This document shows positions 40,127-48,534 of a stretch of DNA of 64,000 bases, piece after piece. The notes below the pieces were generated by a model, which did no database searches, had not been told where the DNA came from, and saw only the letters and a program-made list of their open reading frames with translations. The position numbers and the translations under genes are program-made. The first letter of the stretch is position 1; each line of letters opens with the position of its first letter. The DNA comes from Streptomyces sp. TP-A0356 (GTDB taxonomy: Bacteria; Actinomycetota; Actinomycetes; Streptomycetales; Streptomycetaceae): positions 38,379 through 102,378 of the forward strand of contig NZ_BBZJ01000034.1 of the NCBI RefSeq assembly GCF_001417775.1, in the 5' to 3' direction.

Positions 40127-41754
40127 AGCACGTCCTCCTCGGTCACCGGATCGGGCCTCGGTACGGCGTGGGACTCGCCCGGCGGCCCGCCGTGCGTCCA
40201 GGGCGTCTCCTCCGGCTCGGGCAGCTTCGCCCCGCCGCGCTGCTCGTGCTCGAACAGCGTGAAGCACACCTGGTCGCCCTTCTCGGGAACGGATCCGGCC
40301 TCCGGCTCCTTGCCGCGGCCCATCTTGTCGACGATGCGCAGGATCACGAGGCCGGCCGCCGCGCCGTTGCCGCCGTACTCCCCGTCTCCCTCGCAGGGCT
40401 CGTGCCCGACGAACTCGGCCGCCTGCGGCTTCCCGCCCAGCGACCGGTACACCTTCGTGCGCTCCCCGAGATGCGGCCGGTCCTCGGTCCGTACGGTCAC
40501 CAGCGGGCGGGGGCTCGGCCGCTTGCCCTCGCTGTACGCCATCACGACGTCCGTGACCTCGCCCGCGAACGCCTCCCCGGCGAGCCGCCGCCCGGCCATG
40601 ACCAGCGGGTCGTCGAGCGCCTCCTGGGCGTCAAGACGCGCTTGTTCGCGCTCGCGCGTGGCGAGCTTGTTGGCCGCCGTGACCGCGTCGTCGCGTCGCG
40701 GCTGCGGCGGCTCCCCGGCGGCCACGCGATCCCGGTGGCCGGTGAAGGACCAGCGGTCACGGGTCCACCGGTCCACGACGTGCGCACCTTCCGGCAGCGC
40801 GCGCAGCAGGTCGAGGCCGCGCCACACCGCGTCCCAGGTCGGACGCGTACGGCTCTCCACGAGATCGCGGATCTCCCGCTCGGCGGCGGCGAGTTCGCCG
40901 AACCGGCCGTCCGCCTCGACGCCGTCCTCGGCGGCGGCGAGCCGGGTGCGCGCGCGGTCGTGGCGCTCGATGGCCGGGGCGAGCAGCTTGTTGTCGAAGG
41001 CCGGGTCGGTGGCCGGTCCGGCAGGCGGACACAGCAACTGGCCGCCGCCGTCCCGTGCGAGCTCGGCCCGCAGCGCCGCCTCCGCGCCCGTGGCCCCGTC
41101 CGGCGGGTCGATCCAGGCGAGCAGCGCGCCCAGGTGCTGGTCCTCCAGGCCGGACTGTCCGGTCGCCCAGTGCCGCGCCAGCACCTCGGTGAGGGCGAGC
41201 AGCAGCGAGGAGCCCGGAACCCGGGCGCGCTCCCCGAAGTGGGTGAACCAGCGGCCGAGCAGCGGCACCCGCGGGGGAGCCGGATGCGGGGCCTCCGGGT
41301 CCTGCTCGGCGGTGCGGCGGAACCGCATGGAGCGCCCCAGGAGCCGTACGAATTCGACGCCCGCCCGGCTCGGCACGATCAGCTGCGCGGCGTCCGCGCA
41401 CAGGTCGACCTCGACCTTGACCCGCTTGCCGGTCTCGGGGTCGGTCTCGGTGCGCTCGGCGGGCTCCACCGCGTCGGCATACCCGTCGATGTAGGGCAGG
41501 ACGATGTCCGCCAGTTCGGCGAGGAAGGCGAACCTGAGGTCGCGGTCGCGTGGCTGCGGCACCACGAGCAGCCGGGGCGCGTCCCGGTCGGTGCCGACGA
41601 GCGCCCCGAGCGGCGCCCCGGCCTCGCCGGCCGTGGTGAGCGGCACGAAGACCAGGGGCCGCTCGGACAGATGCCGGTGCCGGACGGTGGCGGCGGGCTG
41701 CGCTCGGCCGGACCGCACGGCCTCCAGCCGGGCGAGCGTGGCGATCAGCGACAT
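40123..41754 (-). CDS. Unknown protein between nuclease and helicase genes
   Basis: A 543-residue soluble protein that I do not recognise. Visible: an N-terminal part with RPLVFVPLTTAGEAGAPLGALVGTDRD and LIVPSRAGVEFVRLLGRSMRF, a likely coiled-coil or helical central part (DNKLLAPAIERHDRARTRLAAAEDG to REREQARLDAQEALDDPLVMAGRRL) and a C-terminal beta-rich region with PRPLVTVRTEDRPHLGERTKVYRS. No nucleotide-binding loop or nuclease motif is seen. It overlaps the nuclease gene by 10 bases and the helicase gene by 4, so it must function with both, possibly as a scaffold or DNA-binding subunit (inference). Confidence 0.8.
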   Translation of the reverse strand: MSLIATLARLEAVRSGRAQPAATVRHRHLSERPLVFVPLTTAGEAGAPLGALVGTDRDAPRLLVVPQPRDRDLRFAFLAELADIVLPYIDGYADAVEPAERTETDPETGKRVKVEVDLCADAAQLIVPSRAGVEFVRLLGRSMRFRRTAEQDPEAPHPAPPRVPLLGRWFTHFGERARVPGSSLLLALTEVLARHWATGQSGLEDQHLGALLAWIDPPDGATGAEAALRAELARDGGGQLLCPPAGPATDPAFDNKLLAPAIERHDRARTRLAAAEDGVEADGRFGELAAAEREIRDLVESRTRPTWDAVWRGLDLLRALPEGAHVVDRWTRDRWSFTGHRDRVAAGEPPQPRRDDAVTAANKLATREREQARLDAQEALDDPLVMAGRRLAGEAFAGEVTDVVMAYSEGKRPSPRPLVTVRTEDRPHLGERTKVYRSLGGKPQAAEFVGHEPCEGDGEYGGNGAAAGLVILRIVDKMGRGKEPEAGSVPEKGDQVCFTLFEHEQRGGAKLPEPEETPWTHGGPPGESHAVPRPDPVTEEDVL

Positions 41755-42965
41755 ACGGCGGCCTCCCCGGCGAGCGCGTCCGCCCGCAGCCGAGCCGCCC
41801 GGCGCAGGGCCGCCACCGCCGGGTCGTCCGGGTCCCCGGCCGTCCCATGGGCGGCGGCCAGGACCTCGTCCACCGTCGCCAGACCGCCCAGCTCGGCCCG
41901 CAGCGACCGCCCGTACGACGTCACCGCGCCCTGCGCACGGGAGCGGTCGCGGCAGTGGAAGGCCAGTTCGCAGGCGGCCAGGCACTCGGGTGCGTATGTC
42001 GCCGGGACCGACTCGACCGCGGCCGTCAGCTCCTCCCGCGGGAGGTCCGGGGCGAAGCACGTGCCCTCGGGGAGGGCGTCCGCGATCTCCTCGATGCGGG
42101 TGAGGCGGGCAAGCTGGCGCCGGGTGACCGCGCGCTGCTTGCGGACGTCGACGGGGGAGGCGGTCGGCAGGTTGGAGAAGTCCTTCGGGCAGACCAGCAG
42201 GACCCGGTGGCGCACCACGGCCGGGGGAGTGACGCGGGCGGCGACCTCCTCCAGCGCCAGCACGTACACGGCGGACTGCCGGGCGGCCGCTCCGACCTTC
42301 GCCGGGTCCGCCGAACCGTCCAGCATCGGGAAGGACTTGATCTCCACGACGGTCCAGCTGCCGTCCGGGTGCACCACCACCGCGTCGGGCTCCAGGAACG
42401 TGGGGGAGCCCGCCACGTCGAGGGCGAGCATGGGGTGGTCCAGCAGTGTCCAGGCGCGTGCCCCGGTCGCCTCGCGCAACGCCAGCGCCGTACGGGCCGC
42501 GCGGCCCTCCGGCCCCACGGCGGCCAGGTCGGGCACGAGGGCTTCGTCCGGCGCCTGGGCGGTGGGGTCGAGCTTCTCGCGCACCAGCCGCAGCAGCTCC
42601 GCGCCGCCGTCCGCCTTGACCCTGGCCTCGAACGAGTTGCCTCGCATGAAGGCGAACTGCGACTGTCCGAACGCCGACGGCGCGCCCAGCGCGGCCGCCA
42701 GCGTCGCCTTGTTCACCCCCGCGCCGTCCAGGAGCGCGCGTCGTCGGCACCCGGGGTTCGCGGCGAGCGCGGCGAGGGCACGCGCGTCGAGCGCCTTGGG
42801 CGGTACGGACGGGCCGCGCAGCTCAGCGAGCCTTCCCCAGACTCTCGGCTTCGCTCGAGCAGGGGAGACCCCAAGCTGCTGCGCCGTCCCCCGCGTCCGC
42901 GGGAGAGGCACCCGGCTCGGCTCCCGGTCCGGGGTCGGAGGTGCGCTGTCGGGGAATTCGCTCAC
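41745..42965 (-). CDS. Cas4/Dna2-like PD-(D/E)XK nuclease with Fe-S cysteines
   Basis: About 406 residues. The nuclease core has GNSFEARV, the Asp motif FLEPDAVVV and the ExK motif WTVVEIKS. Four cysteines are placed as in Cas4, AddB and Dna2: one before the core (NPGCRRR) and three at the C-terminus (PECLAACELAFHC), a likely 4Fe-4S clamp. Such enzymes are single-strand exonucleases. It begins a three-gene operon. The start is uncertain: GTG 42965, GTG 42989 and TTG 42995 all lack a ribosome binding site and lie inside the upstream PAP2 gene end; the first 50 residues pass through a repeat element. Confidence 0.82.
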   Translation of the reverse strand: MSEFPDSAPPTPDREPSRVPLPRTRGTAQQLGVSPARAKPRVWGRLAELRGPSVPPKALDARALAALAANPGCRRRALLDGAGVNKATLAAALGAPSAFGQSQFAFMRGNSFEARVKADGGAELLRLVREKLDPTAQAPDEALVPDLAAVGPEGRAARTALALREATGARAWTLLDHPMLALDVAGSPTFLEPDAVVVHPDGSWTVVEIKSFPMLDGSADPAKVGAAARQSAVYVLALEEVAARVTPPAVVRHRVLLVCPKDFSNLPTASPVDVRKQRAVTRRQLARLTRIEEIADALPEGTCFAPDLPREELTAAVESVPATYAPECLAACELAFHCRDRSRAQGAVTSYGRSLRAELGGLATVDEVLAAAHGTAGDPDDPAVAALRRAARLRADALAGEAAVCR

Positions 42966-43815
42966 CCGTGGAAGTCTGGCATCCGCCACTGACAATTGAG
43001 GAACCGGCGGCGGCAGAGGCGTCCGGGACGGTTGCGAACCGCGCCCGCAGCCGGACCTTGACCGTGGCCACCGCCCGCATCAGCGGGAGGGCCGGCAGGA
43101 AGCCGACGCCCATGACGGCGACGCCCGCGGCCGCATCGAGGAAGTAGTGGTTGGCGGTGCCCATCACGACGATCGTGGTCAGCAGCGGATAGGCGACGCC
43201 GACCGCCTTGGCCCAGCGCGTGCGGCCGTACCGCCACAGCATCACTCCGCACCACAGCGCCCAGCCGACGTGCAGGCTCGGCATCGCCGCGTACTGGTTC
43301 GTCATACCGCCCAGGCCCCGCGGCGCGCTCGCCTGGCCGCCCCACCAGCCGTACGAGCTGTACTGGGCCATCGAGTCGACGAAGCCGTGGCCCGCGGCCA
43401 GCAGCCGGGGCGGGCAGGTCGGCATCAGCGAGAAGCCGATCAGGCCGATGAACGTCGAGCTCAGCAGCCAGGTGCGGGCCGCGCGGTAGTGTGCCGCGCG
43501 GCGCCTGAACAGCCACACCAGGATCGCCGGGGTCACCAGGTAGTGCAGCGACGCGTACCAGAAGTCGGCCGGTACGCCGAGCCACGCCTCCCGGGTGAAG
43601 AGCCGGTTGAGCGGGTGCTCGGCGTCGATGTGCAGCAGCTTCTCCAGGCGCAGGATCGCCAGGCCGTGGTCGACGGCGTCGGAGACATCGCCCCGGGCGA
43701 GAAGCCGGCCCGCGGAGTACGAGGCGTACACCACCAGGACCAGGGGCAGTTCGGTCCACCATCGCAGCCGGGTCAGCGGGCTCACCCCGGTGCCTGGTGT
43801 CTCGGCCTGCGGCAT
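42823..43815 (-). CDS. PAP2-superfamily integral membrane phosphatase
   Basis: A 330-residue protein with five to six helices and the PAP2 motifs AAMPSLHVGWALW and TANHYFLDAAAGVAVMGVG, which hold the catalytic histidines. The branch resembles the inositolphosphotransferase/Aur1-like PAP2 proteins of actinobacteria, which act on phospholipids or polyprenyl phosphates at the outer membrane face. AGGGGGAGGG sets the ATG at 43815. The last 60 residues after the final helix are low-complexity and run through the repeat element into the nuclease gene, so the natural C-terminus may have been changed by that insertion. Confidence 0.85.
   Translation of the reverse strand: MPQAETPGTGVSPLTRLRWWTELPLVLVVYASYSAGRLLARGDVSDAVDHGLAILRLEKLLHIDAEHPLNRLFTREAWLGVPADFWYASLHYLVTPAILVWLFRRRAAHYRAARTWLLSSTFIGLIGFSLMPTCPPRLLAAGHGFVDSMAQYSSYGWWGGQASAPRGLGGMTNQYAAMPSLHVGWALWCGVMLWRYGRTRWAKAVGVAYPLLTTIVVMGTANHYFLDAAAGVAVMGVGFLPALPLMRAVATVKVRLRARFATVPDASAAAGSSIVSGGCQTSTGERIPRQRTSDPGPGAEPGASPADAGDGAAAWGLPCSSEAESLGKAR
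42832..42875. repeat. Streptomyces stem-loop repeat element, copy A
   Basis: A 44-base element containing TTCCCCAGACTCTCGG, CTTCGCTCGAGC and AGGGGAGACCCC. Outer arms TCCCC and GGGGA and inner CTCTCGG/CTCGAG can fold into a stem-loop. It shares its core with the element at 57,093. Such elements are abundant in Streptomyces intergenic regions. Here it lies in the overlap of the PAP2 3' end and the nuclease 5' end. Confidence 0.75.
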
Positions 43816-44008
43816 CCGATCCGCCCTCCCCCTTCTGCTGCGCTGCGGCTCCCGGTGGTCCGGTCGTGCCACCTTACGGTGGCTCCGTCCGCCTCCGTGG
43901 AGCGCCCCCGGCCCTCAAAGACGCAGCGATCGCCCGCCGGGTTGCCCGGGAAGCGGGTGCGCGATGATGGTGTGACCTCCTTGTTGATTCATCCCGGAAA
44001 GGCCCCTC

Positions 44009-44599
44009 ATGGCACCGCGCATCCTGTTGGCCCGGCACGGACAGACGGAGTGGTCGCTGTCCGGCAAGCACACCGGCAGGACCGACGTGCCGCTCCTGGA
44101 GGAGGGCCGACGGGGCGCCAAGCTCCTGGGGGAGCGGCTGCACCGGGCGCCGTTCGACGGGCTGCCCGGGGTCGAGGTGCGCACGAGCCCGCTGGCACGC
44201 GCGCGTGAGACGTGCGAGCTCGCCGGGTTCGGCGAACGGGCGAACGCCTGGGACACGTTGATGGAGTGGGACTACGGGGCGTACGAGGGGATGACGCCGG
44301 CCGAGATCCGGGCGATCCGGCCGGGCTGGCTGATCTGGCGCGACGGGGTCCCCGAGGGGGAGACCCTGGCCGAGGTCTCCGCGCGCGCGGACGAGGTCGT
44401 CGCCTGGGCGCGCGCGGCCGATCGCGACGTGCTGGTCTTCGCGCACGGCCACATCCTGCGCTCCATAGGCGCGCGTTGGCTGGGCCTGCCGCTGGACTTC
44501 GCGGCGCGGATCAGGCTCAACCCGACGTCCCTGTCGGTCCTGGGATGGGCCTACGGGGAGCCGGCGATCGAGTCCTGGAACGAATGCGGTCATCTCTGA
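44009..44599 (+). CDS. Histidine phosphatase (phosphoglycerate-mutase-like)
   Basis: A 196-residue phosphatase of the RHG superfamily. LLARHGQTEWSLSGKHTGRTD carries the catalytic His in RHG, TSPLARARETCELAG the second arginine, MEWDYGAYEGM the acid and VLVFAHGHILRSIGARWLGL the second His. Substrates vary widely (sugar phosphates, nucleotides, cobalamin or mycobacterial glucosyl-phosphoglycerate). It is a single plus-strand gene between divergent PAP2 and convergent XRE-TPR genes, so context does not reveal its substrate. AAAGG at 43998-44002 precedes the ATG. Confidence 0.9.
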   Translation: MAPRILLARHGQTEWSLSGKHTGRTDVPLLEEGRRGAKLLGERLHRAPFDGLPGVEVRTSPLARARETCELAGFGERANAWDTLMEWDYGAYEGMTPAEIRAIRPGWLIWRDGVPEGETLAEVSARADEVVAWARAADRDVLVFAHGHILRSIGARWLGLPLDFAARIRLNPTSLSVLGWAYGEPAIESWNECGHL

Positions 44600-44624
44600 G
44601 CCGCCGCCAGGACCGTTCCATCCG

Positions 44625-46088
44625 TCAGGCCGTGCGCGGCTGCGACGCGTGCCGGTCCAGGAACGCCGACACGCCCGCAGCGCGCCGGTGCGGCAGGAGG
44701 ACCCTCGCCGTGCCCGCCAGCATCGTCTGGATCCGGGACGACTGGACCTGGTCCAGCAGATCCAGGACGCGCTCGCCGGCCGTGGCCGCCTCGTCGGGCC
44801 GGCCGCCGCGCGCCAGGTCGTCCGCCAGTTCCGCCGTGTACAGGGCGATGTTCCGGGTGAAGTGCGGGTCCTGGAGCTGCGCGGCGCGCCGGGCGTGCCG
44901 GGCGGCGCGCGGCCAGTCGCCCAGGGTCGACCAGCACTGCGCCTCCAGGCCTTCCAGTTCGGCCTCGCCGTAGAAGGTCATCCACTCGGGGTCCGAGTCC
45001 GTCGCCCCGCGCTCGAACAGGGCCTGTGCGCGGGCCAGAGCCTGCTCGCAGCCCGCGCGGTCCGCGAGCCCCGCCCAGCCGCCCGCCTCGCGCAGGGCGA
45101 GCAGCGACATGAGGCGGTGCGAGCCGAGCGGGCGCGCGGCGCGCTGCGCCGCCTGCGCCGCCCGTACGGCTTCCCGCGGGCGGCCCGCGTCGCGCGCGAG
45201 GAACGCCGTGTTGCAGAACGCGTGCGCCTCCAGGGCCGGGTCCCCGGCCATCCGGGCCGTCGCCAGCGCCTCCGCGTAGTGCGAGCGGGCGTCGTCGAAG
45301 CGTCCCGAGTCGTGCGCCAACCACCCTACCGAGATGGCGAGTTCACCCGCGCCCGAGTACAGCCGGTCGGCGACGGTCTGCCGGGTCGTCCCCGCGTCGA
45401 GCAGCGCGTACGCGGTGCGGAGAGGGGCCGCGGCGCGCCGGTAGAGCCCGTCTGCGCCGTGCCGGTCGTCGAGCAGGCGGATCTTGCGTACGGCCTCTTC
45501 GAGCGCGCCGGCCTCGGATGAGCCCGCGCGGTGGACGGGACGTCCGGCGGCCGCTGCCGGACCGCCGAAGGTGAGCCCGAAGGGGCCCAGGGAGGCGGCC
45601 GCCACCGTGACGGTGCCGCCGGTCATGAATGCGCGACGCTGCACGTCGCTCTCCTCGTGGTTCTGTTCGTCGTACGCGTGTGTGCCGTACGACTCGTGCG
45701 TCTCATAGCTGTCTGGTGTTACATAGGTCTCACACGCCCCGTGCGTCTCACCTGGGCCGTGCGGACGGCTGTTGGTGTGCATGGGGGGCGCCTCGTCGGC
45801 GGTGCGCGCCCCACGGCCGCGTACCGCGGAGCGGGGTGCGAACCCCAGGTCCACGAGCGTGCGACCGGGGAACATGTGCAGGAACACACGTTCGTAGGCG
45901 TAGTTGGGGCAGCGGATCTCGCCGGCCTCCACGCGCCCGATGTACCGCGCGTCACAGCTGACCCGCTCGCCGATCTCGCGTGCGGCGCGCCGCACCGCCG
46001 CGGCGAACTCGCCCGGCGAGCGCTGGCCGCGCAACTGCCGGAAGGCGAGGTTTGGCCGCGGTGGCCGGGGGAACTGGGACGAGGTCAT
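44625..46088 (-). CDS. XRE-type HTH regulator with TPR domain
   Basis: A 487-residue protein. The N-terminus carries a helix-turn-helix (about 25-75; SPGEFAAAVRRAAREIGERVSCDARYIGRVEAGEIRCPNYAYERVFLHMF). A low-complexity linker rich in Thr, Tyr, His, Ser and Glu follows (YETHESYGTHAYDEQNHEE), then RRAFMTGGTVTVAAASLGPFGL, which looks like a signal anchor, and a TPR-like helical domain (about 230-470). The layout matches the family of Streptomyces developmental regulators such as NsdA (recalled). The anchor-like segment between HTH and TPR is odd for a DNA-binding protein. GAGAGGG precedes the ATG. Confidence 0.82.
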   Translation of the reverse strand: MTSSQFPRPPRPNLAFRQLRGQRSPGEFAAAVRRAAREIGERVSCDARYIGRVEAGEIRCPNYAYERVFLHMFPGRTLVDLGFAPRSAVRGRGARTADEAPPMHTNSRPHGPGETHGACETYVTPDSYETHESYGTHAYDEQNHEESDVQRRAFMTGGTVTVAAASLGPFGLTFGGPAAAAGRPVHRAGSSEAGALEEAVRKIRLLDDRHGADGLYRRAAAPLRTAYALLDAGTTRQTVADRLYSGAGELAISVGWLAHDSGRFDDARSHYAEALATARMAGDPALEAHAFCNTAFLARDAGRPREAVRAAQAAQRAARPLGSHRLMSLLALREAGGWAGLADRAGCEQALARAQALFERGATDSDPEWMTFYGEAELEGLEAQCWSTLGDWPRAARHARRAAQLQDPHFTRNIALYTAELADDLARGGRPDEAATAGERVLDLLDQVQSSRIQTMLAGTARVLLPHRRAAGVSAFLDRHASQPRTA

Positions 46089-46388
46089 GGCCGGGCCCTC
46101 TCGTGCGAACCGTCGAACCATGCCGGAATCAGGGTGACTTGTCCGCGTGGTGCCAGTTGGTTCCCTGCGTCCGGCGGGGCAAGAACGTACCTTCCCCGCG
46201 AGGCCCGTCATGCCAGGTTTGGCTACAAACCGGATATCTCATGCGTGATCTGCCATGAACTGCCATCCTTTGCGGCGGTGGTGTGCCGTTGCCGTTGACG
46301 TCCGGGCGCGTTGAGCCTCGCGGAGCGGGAGCCCCCCGGACTCCCGACCCATCTCAACGTCGAGGAGGGGTTCGTTTTGGAGGCCGGG
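46089..46388. other. Divergent non-coding region
   Basis: 300 bases between the XRE-TPR gene and the MHTTQST gene. It is less GC-rich around 46,200-46,290 (GGCTACAAACCGGATATCTCATGCG), where promoters are likely. No RNA gene or strong hairpin seen. An in-frame upstream extension of the next gene to 46311 lacks a ribosome binding site. Confidence 0.4.
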
Positions 46389-46823
46389 ATGCACACCACG
46401 CAGAGCACCGAGTTCCGTACGCAACTGTCGACCGCTCGGCACGTGCCGGCCCCGGAGTGCGGCGCACCCCCGCACCAGGCCCCCGACCTCGTGACCGTCC
46501 CGGCCCGGCAGGGCCTTGAGGCGGTCGACATCCTTCGCCGCGGTGCGGGCGACTGCGTCGGGCTCGTCCTGCACGACGACGGCTGCGACACCCTTGGCTT
46601 CCTGGTTCCGCCCGGCACGGCGGACGGATGGGACGTCCCGGGCAGTACGTGCACGCAGACGGACGGACGCGGCATGAGCCTCGCCGCCCCGCAGCCCCCG
46701 GTCGAGGGCACGGGCTGGCTGCTCCCGCCCGGCGAGGCGGAACTGGCCACGGACCCGGCGGTGCTGCGCCAGGCCCTCGGGGAGGCGGCCCGCCTGATCG
46801 AGGCGGCGGACAACTGCCGCTGA
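46389..46823 (+). CDS. Conserved hypothetical protein
   Basis: A 144-residue soluble protein beginning MHTTQSTEFRTQLST, with GLVLHDDGCDTLGFLVPPGTADGWDVPGSTC in the middle and an alpha-helical end (ATDPAVLRQALGEAARLIEAADNC). Four cysteines are spread along it. GGAGG at 46378-46382 fixes the ATG at 46389. I do not recognise the family beyond similar short Streptomyces proteins beside XRE-TPR regulators. Those regulators are often paired with small partner proteins of the BldB/AbaA type, so a partner role is possible but unproven. Confidence 0.7.
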   Translation: MHTTQSTEFRTQLSTARHVPAPECGAPPHQAPDLVTVPARQGLEAVDILRRGAGDCVGLVLHDDGCDTLGFLVPPGTADGWDVPGSTCTQTDGRGMSLAAPQPPVEGTGWLLPPGEAELATDPAVLRQALGEAARLIEAADNCR

Positions 46824-46923
46824 ACGACTCGCACCGGCCGGGCGGTCCCGCCGCTGACCTGCGTCGGCGCCTCCCGGTGACCGCCGATGGGACGGTACCG
46901 GCGTTCCCCCTGATAATGGCGGG

Positions 46924-47790
46924 ATGGGCAGGTCACGCAACGCGCGGCGGGGGCAGGCCGCCGAGGCCGTCGTCGAGGCGGTCGACGGCGGGCTCGCCCA
47001 GCTGATACCCGACCGGGACCGGGCGCGCGCCTGGACCCTCCTCATCGACGGCGCCCCGCAGTCGCACGTCGACCTCGATGACCCGGGGCACCTCACCTTC
47101 GAGTACCAGCGCCGCCTCGGCCACGTCATCGACCTGGCCGCCCCACCGGGCCGCCCTGTGCACGCCGTGCACCTCGGCGGGGGCGCCTTCACTCTCGCGC
47201 GCTACATCGCCGCCACCCGCCCCCGCTCCACCCAGCAGATCGTCGAGCGCGACGCGGCCCTCGTCCAACTCGTGCGGCGCGCACTGCCGCTGGACCCGAA
47301 CGCCCGCATCCGGGTGCGCTCCACCGACGCCCGCGAGGGTCTCGCGAAGGTGCCGGATGCCTGGGCGGATCTGGTCATCGCTGATGTGTTCAGTGGGGCA
47401 CGCACCCCCGCCCACTTGACCTCGGTCGAGTTCCTCACCGAGGTGCGCAGGGCGCTGAGGGACGGTGGCCTGTACGCGGCCAACCTCGCCGACGGCCCGC
47501 CGCTCGCCCATCTGCGCGGCCAGATCTCGACCGCCGCGGCCGTCTTCCCGCAGCTCGCCCTGGTCGCCGACCCGGCCGTCCTGCGCGGCAAGCGCTTCGG
47601 GAACGCGGTCCTGGTCGCCTCCGCCCATCCCCTCCCGGTCTCCGAACTGACCCGCCGCGCCGCCACCGACCCGCACCCCGCACGCGTGGAGCACGGCCGG
47701 GCGCTCACCGACTTCACGGGCGGCGCGGCGGCGGTCACGGACGCGGCGGCGGTGGCGTCACCGGCGCCGCCCCCGTCGGTCTTCCGCTGA
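46924..47790 (+). CDS. Spermidine-synthase-like methyltransferase-fold protein
   Basis: A 288-residue protein with the spermidine synthase fold: AWTLLIDGAPQSHVDLDDPGHLTFEYQRRLGHVID, the nucleotide motif AVHLGGGAFTLARYIAATRP, IVERDAALVQLVRRALPL and WADLVIADVFSGARTPAHLTSVEFLTEVRRALRDGGLYAANLAD. The GGGA in place of GGGE(D)G at the binding loop and the lack of a usual polyamine-site Asp pair mean that real spermidine synthesis is uncertain; many actinobacterial members are annotated only as fused-MFS/spermidine synthase-like. A single gene, ending shortly before a convergent secreted-protein gene. Confidence 0.82.
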   Translation: MGRSRNARRGQAAEAVVEAVDGGLAQLIPDRDRARAWTLLIDGAPQSHVDLDDPGHLTFEYQRRLGHVIDLAAPPGRPVHAVHLGGGAFTLARYIAATRPRSTQQIVERDAALVQLVRRALPLDPNARIRVRSTDAREGLAKVPDAWADLVIADVFSGARTPAHLTSVEFLTEVRRALRDGGLYAANLADGPPLAHLRGQISTAAAVFPQLALVADPAVLRGKRFGNAVLVASAHPLPVSELTRRAATDPHPARVEHGRALTDFTGGAAAVTDAAAVASPAPPPSVFR

Positions 47791-47881
47791 CCCGACGCGC
47801 CCGGCGACCACCGCGCGATCCGTGGCCGCGAGCACGCACCGGACGCCGCTCCTTGTCCCACGGAGATCCGTCAGCAGCGCC

Positions 47882-48412
47882 CTAGTAGTTCCCGATCTCC
47901 ACATGGGGCGGGCCGTCGTGCCAGGTGCAGATCACGGAGACCCGCTGCGTGCCCGAGGTGAACTCCACACGGATCCATGTGTCCGTCTTCCACACCTGCA
48001 TCGACCAGCCCGGCCCCGGCGTCGCCGACACCAGCGTCGCGTACGTCCCCCCGAGGTCGAAGACCACCCGCCCGCCGCCGGTGTCGTAACTCCTGACCTG
48101 CCCGGCCGGGGACGTGGTGGGCGAGGGACTGGGGCCCGGGCTCGCGACGGCCGTCCTGGAGGGCGTCGGCGTCGGGCTCGGCGCGGGCTTCCTGCTCGGG
48201 CTCCTCGACGGCTCGGGCCGCTCCGTCGACGACGTGAGCGATGTCGTCCCCTGCGTGGTCGCGCCGCCCGCCGTGATGGGCAGGGCGCGCGGCGGGTCGT
48301 AAGCCGTCCCCGCCATGACGGTGTGGACACCCCACCACGACAGCGTGACCGCCGCGCCCGTGGCGAGCGACCACGCCAGTACGTGTACGAGTCCTCTGAA
48401 CATCCCGGCCAT
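47882..48412 (-). CDS. Secreted or membrane-anchored hypothetical protein
   Basis: A 176-residue protein with an N-terminal helix (LVHVLAWSLATGAAVTLSWWGVHTVMAG), a Ser/Pro/Thr-rich linker (ERPEPSRSPSRKPAPSPTPTPS) and a small C-terminal beta domain (VRSYDTGGGRVVFDLGGTYATLVSATPGPGWSMQVWKTDTWIRVEFTSG...SVICTWHDGPPHVEIGNY). It is probably displayed outside the membrane. No family named. It is divergent from the response regulator gene, and the pair may share a promoter region, so it could be a target of that two-component system (inference). Confidence 0.75.
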   Translation of the reverse strand: MAGMFRGLVHVLAWSLATGAAVTLSWWGVHTVMAGTAYDPPRALPITAGGATTQGTTSLTSSTERPEPSRSPSRKPAPSPTPTPSRTAVASPGPSPSPTTSPAGQVRSYDTGGGRVVFDLGGTYATLVSATPGPGWSMQVWKTDTWIRVEFTSGTQRVSVICTWHDGPPHVEIGNY

Positions 48413-48534
48413 ACTGCCTCACGCGCCCCACCGGTGTCTCACGGGTCGCACACAGTTCCGTTTGTCCCATTGCCGCAAAGGGAGTTGTCCACAGGCCCCG
48501 AACCGGCGTGTGCGGATGGCGTACGGTGCCGCCC

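Noticed and set aside
38774..42965. The Cas4-like nuclease as part of a CRISPR-Cas locus
   Set aside because: No cas1, cas2, effector or repeat array exists in the window; the partner helicase fits Dna2/Upf1, not Cas3.
40168..42999. A 943-residue plus-strand frame opposite the nuclease/helicase operon
   Set aside because: Composition is that of an antisense frame in GC-rich DNA; no domain seen, while the minus strand has Fe-S nuclease and helicase motifs.
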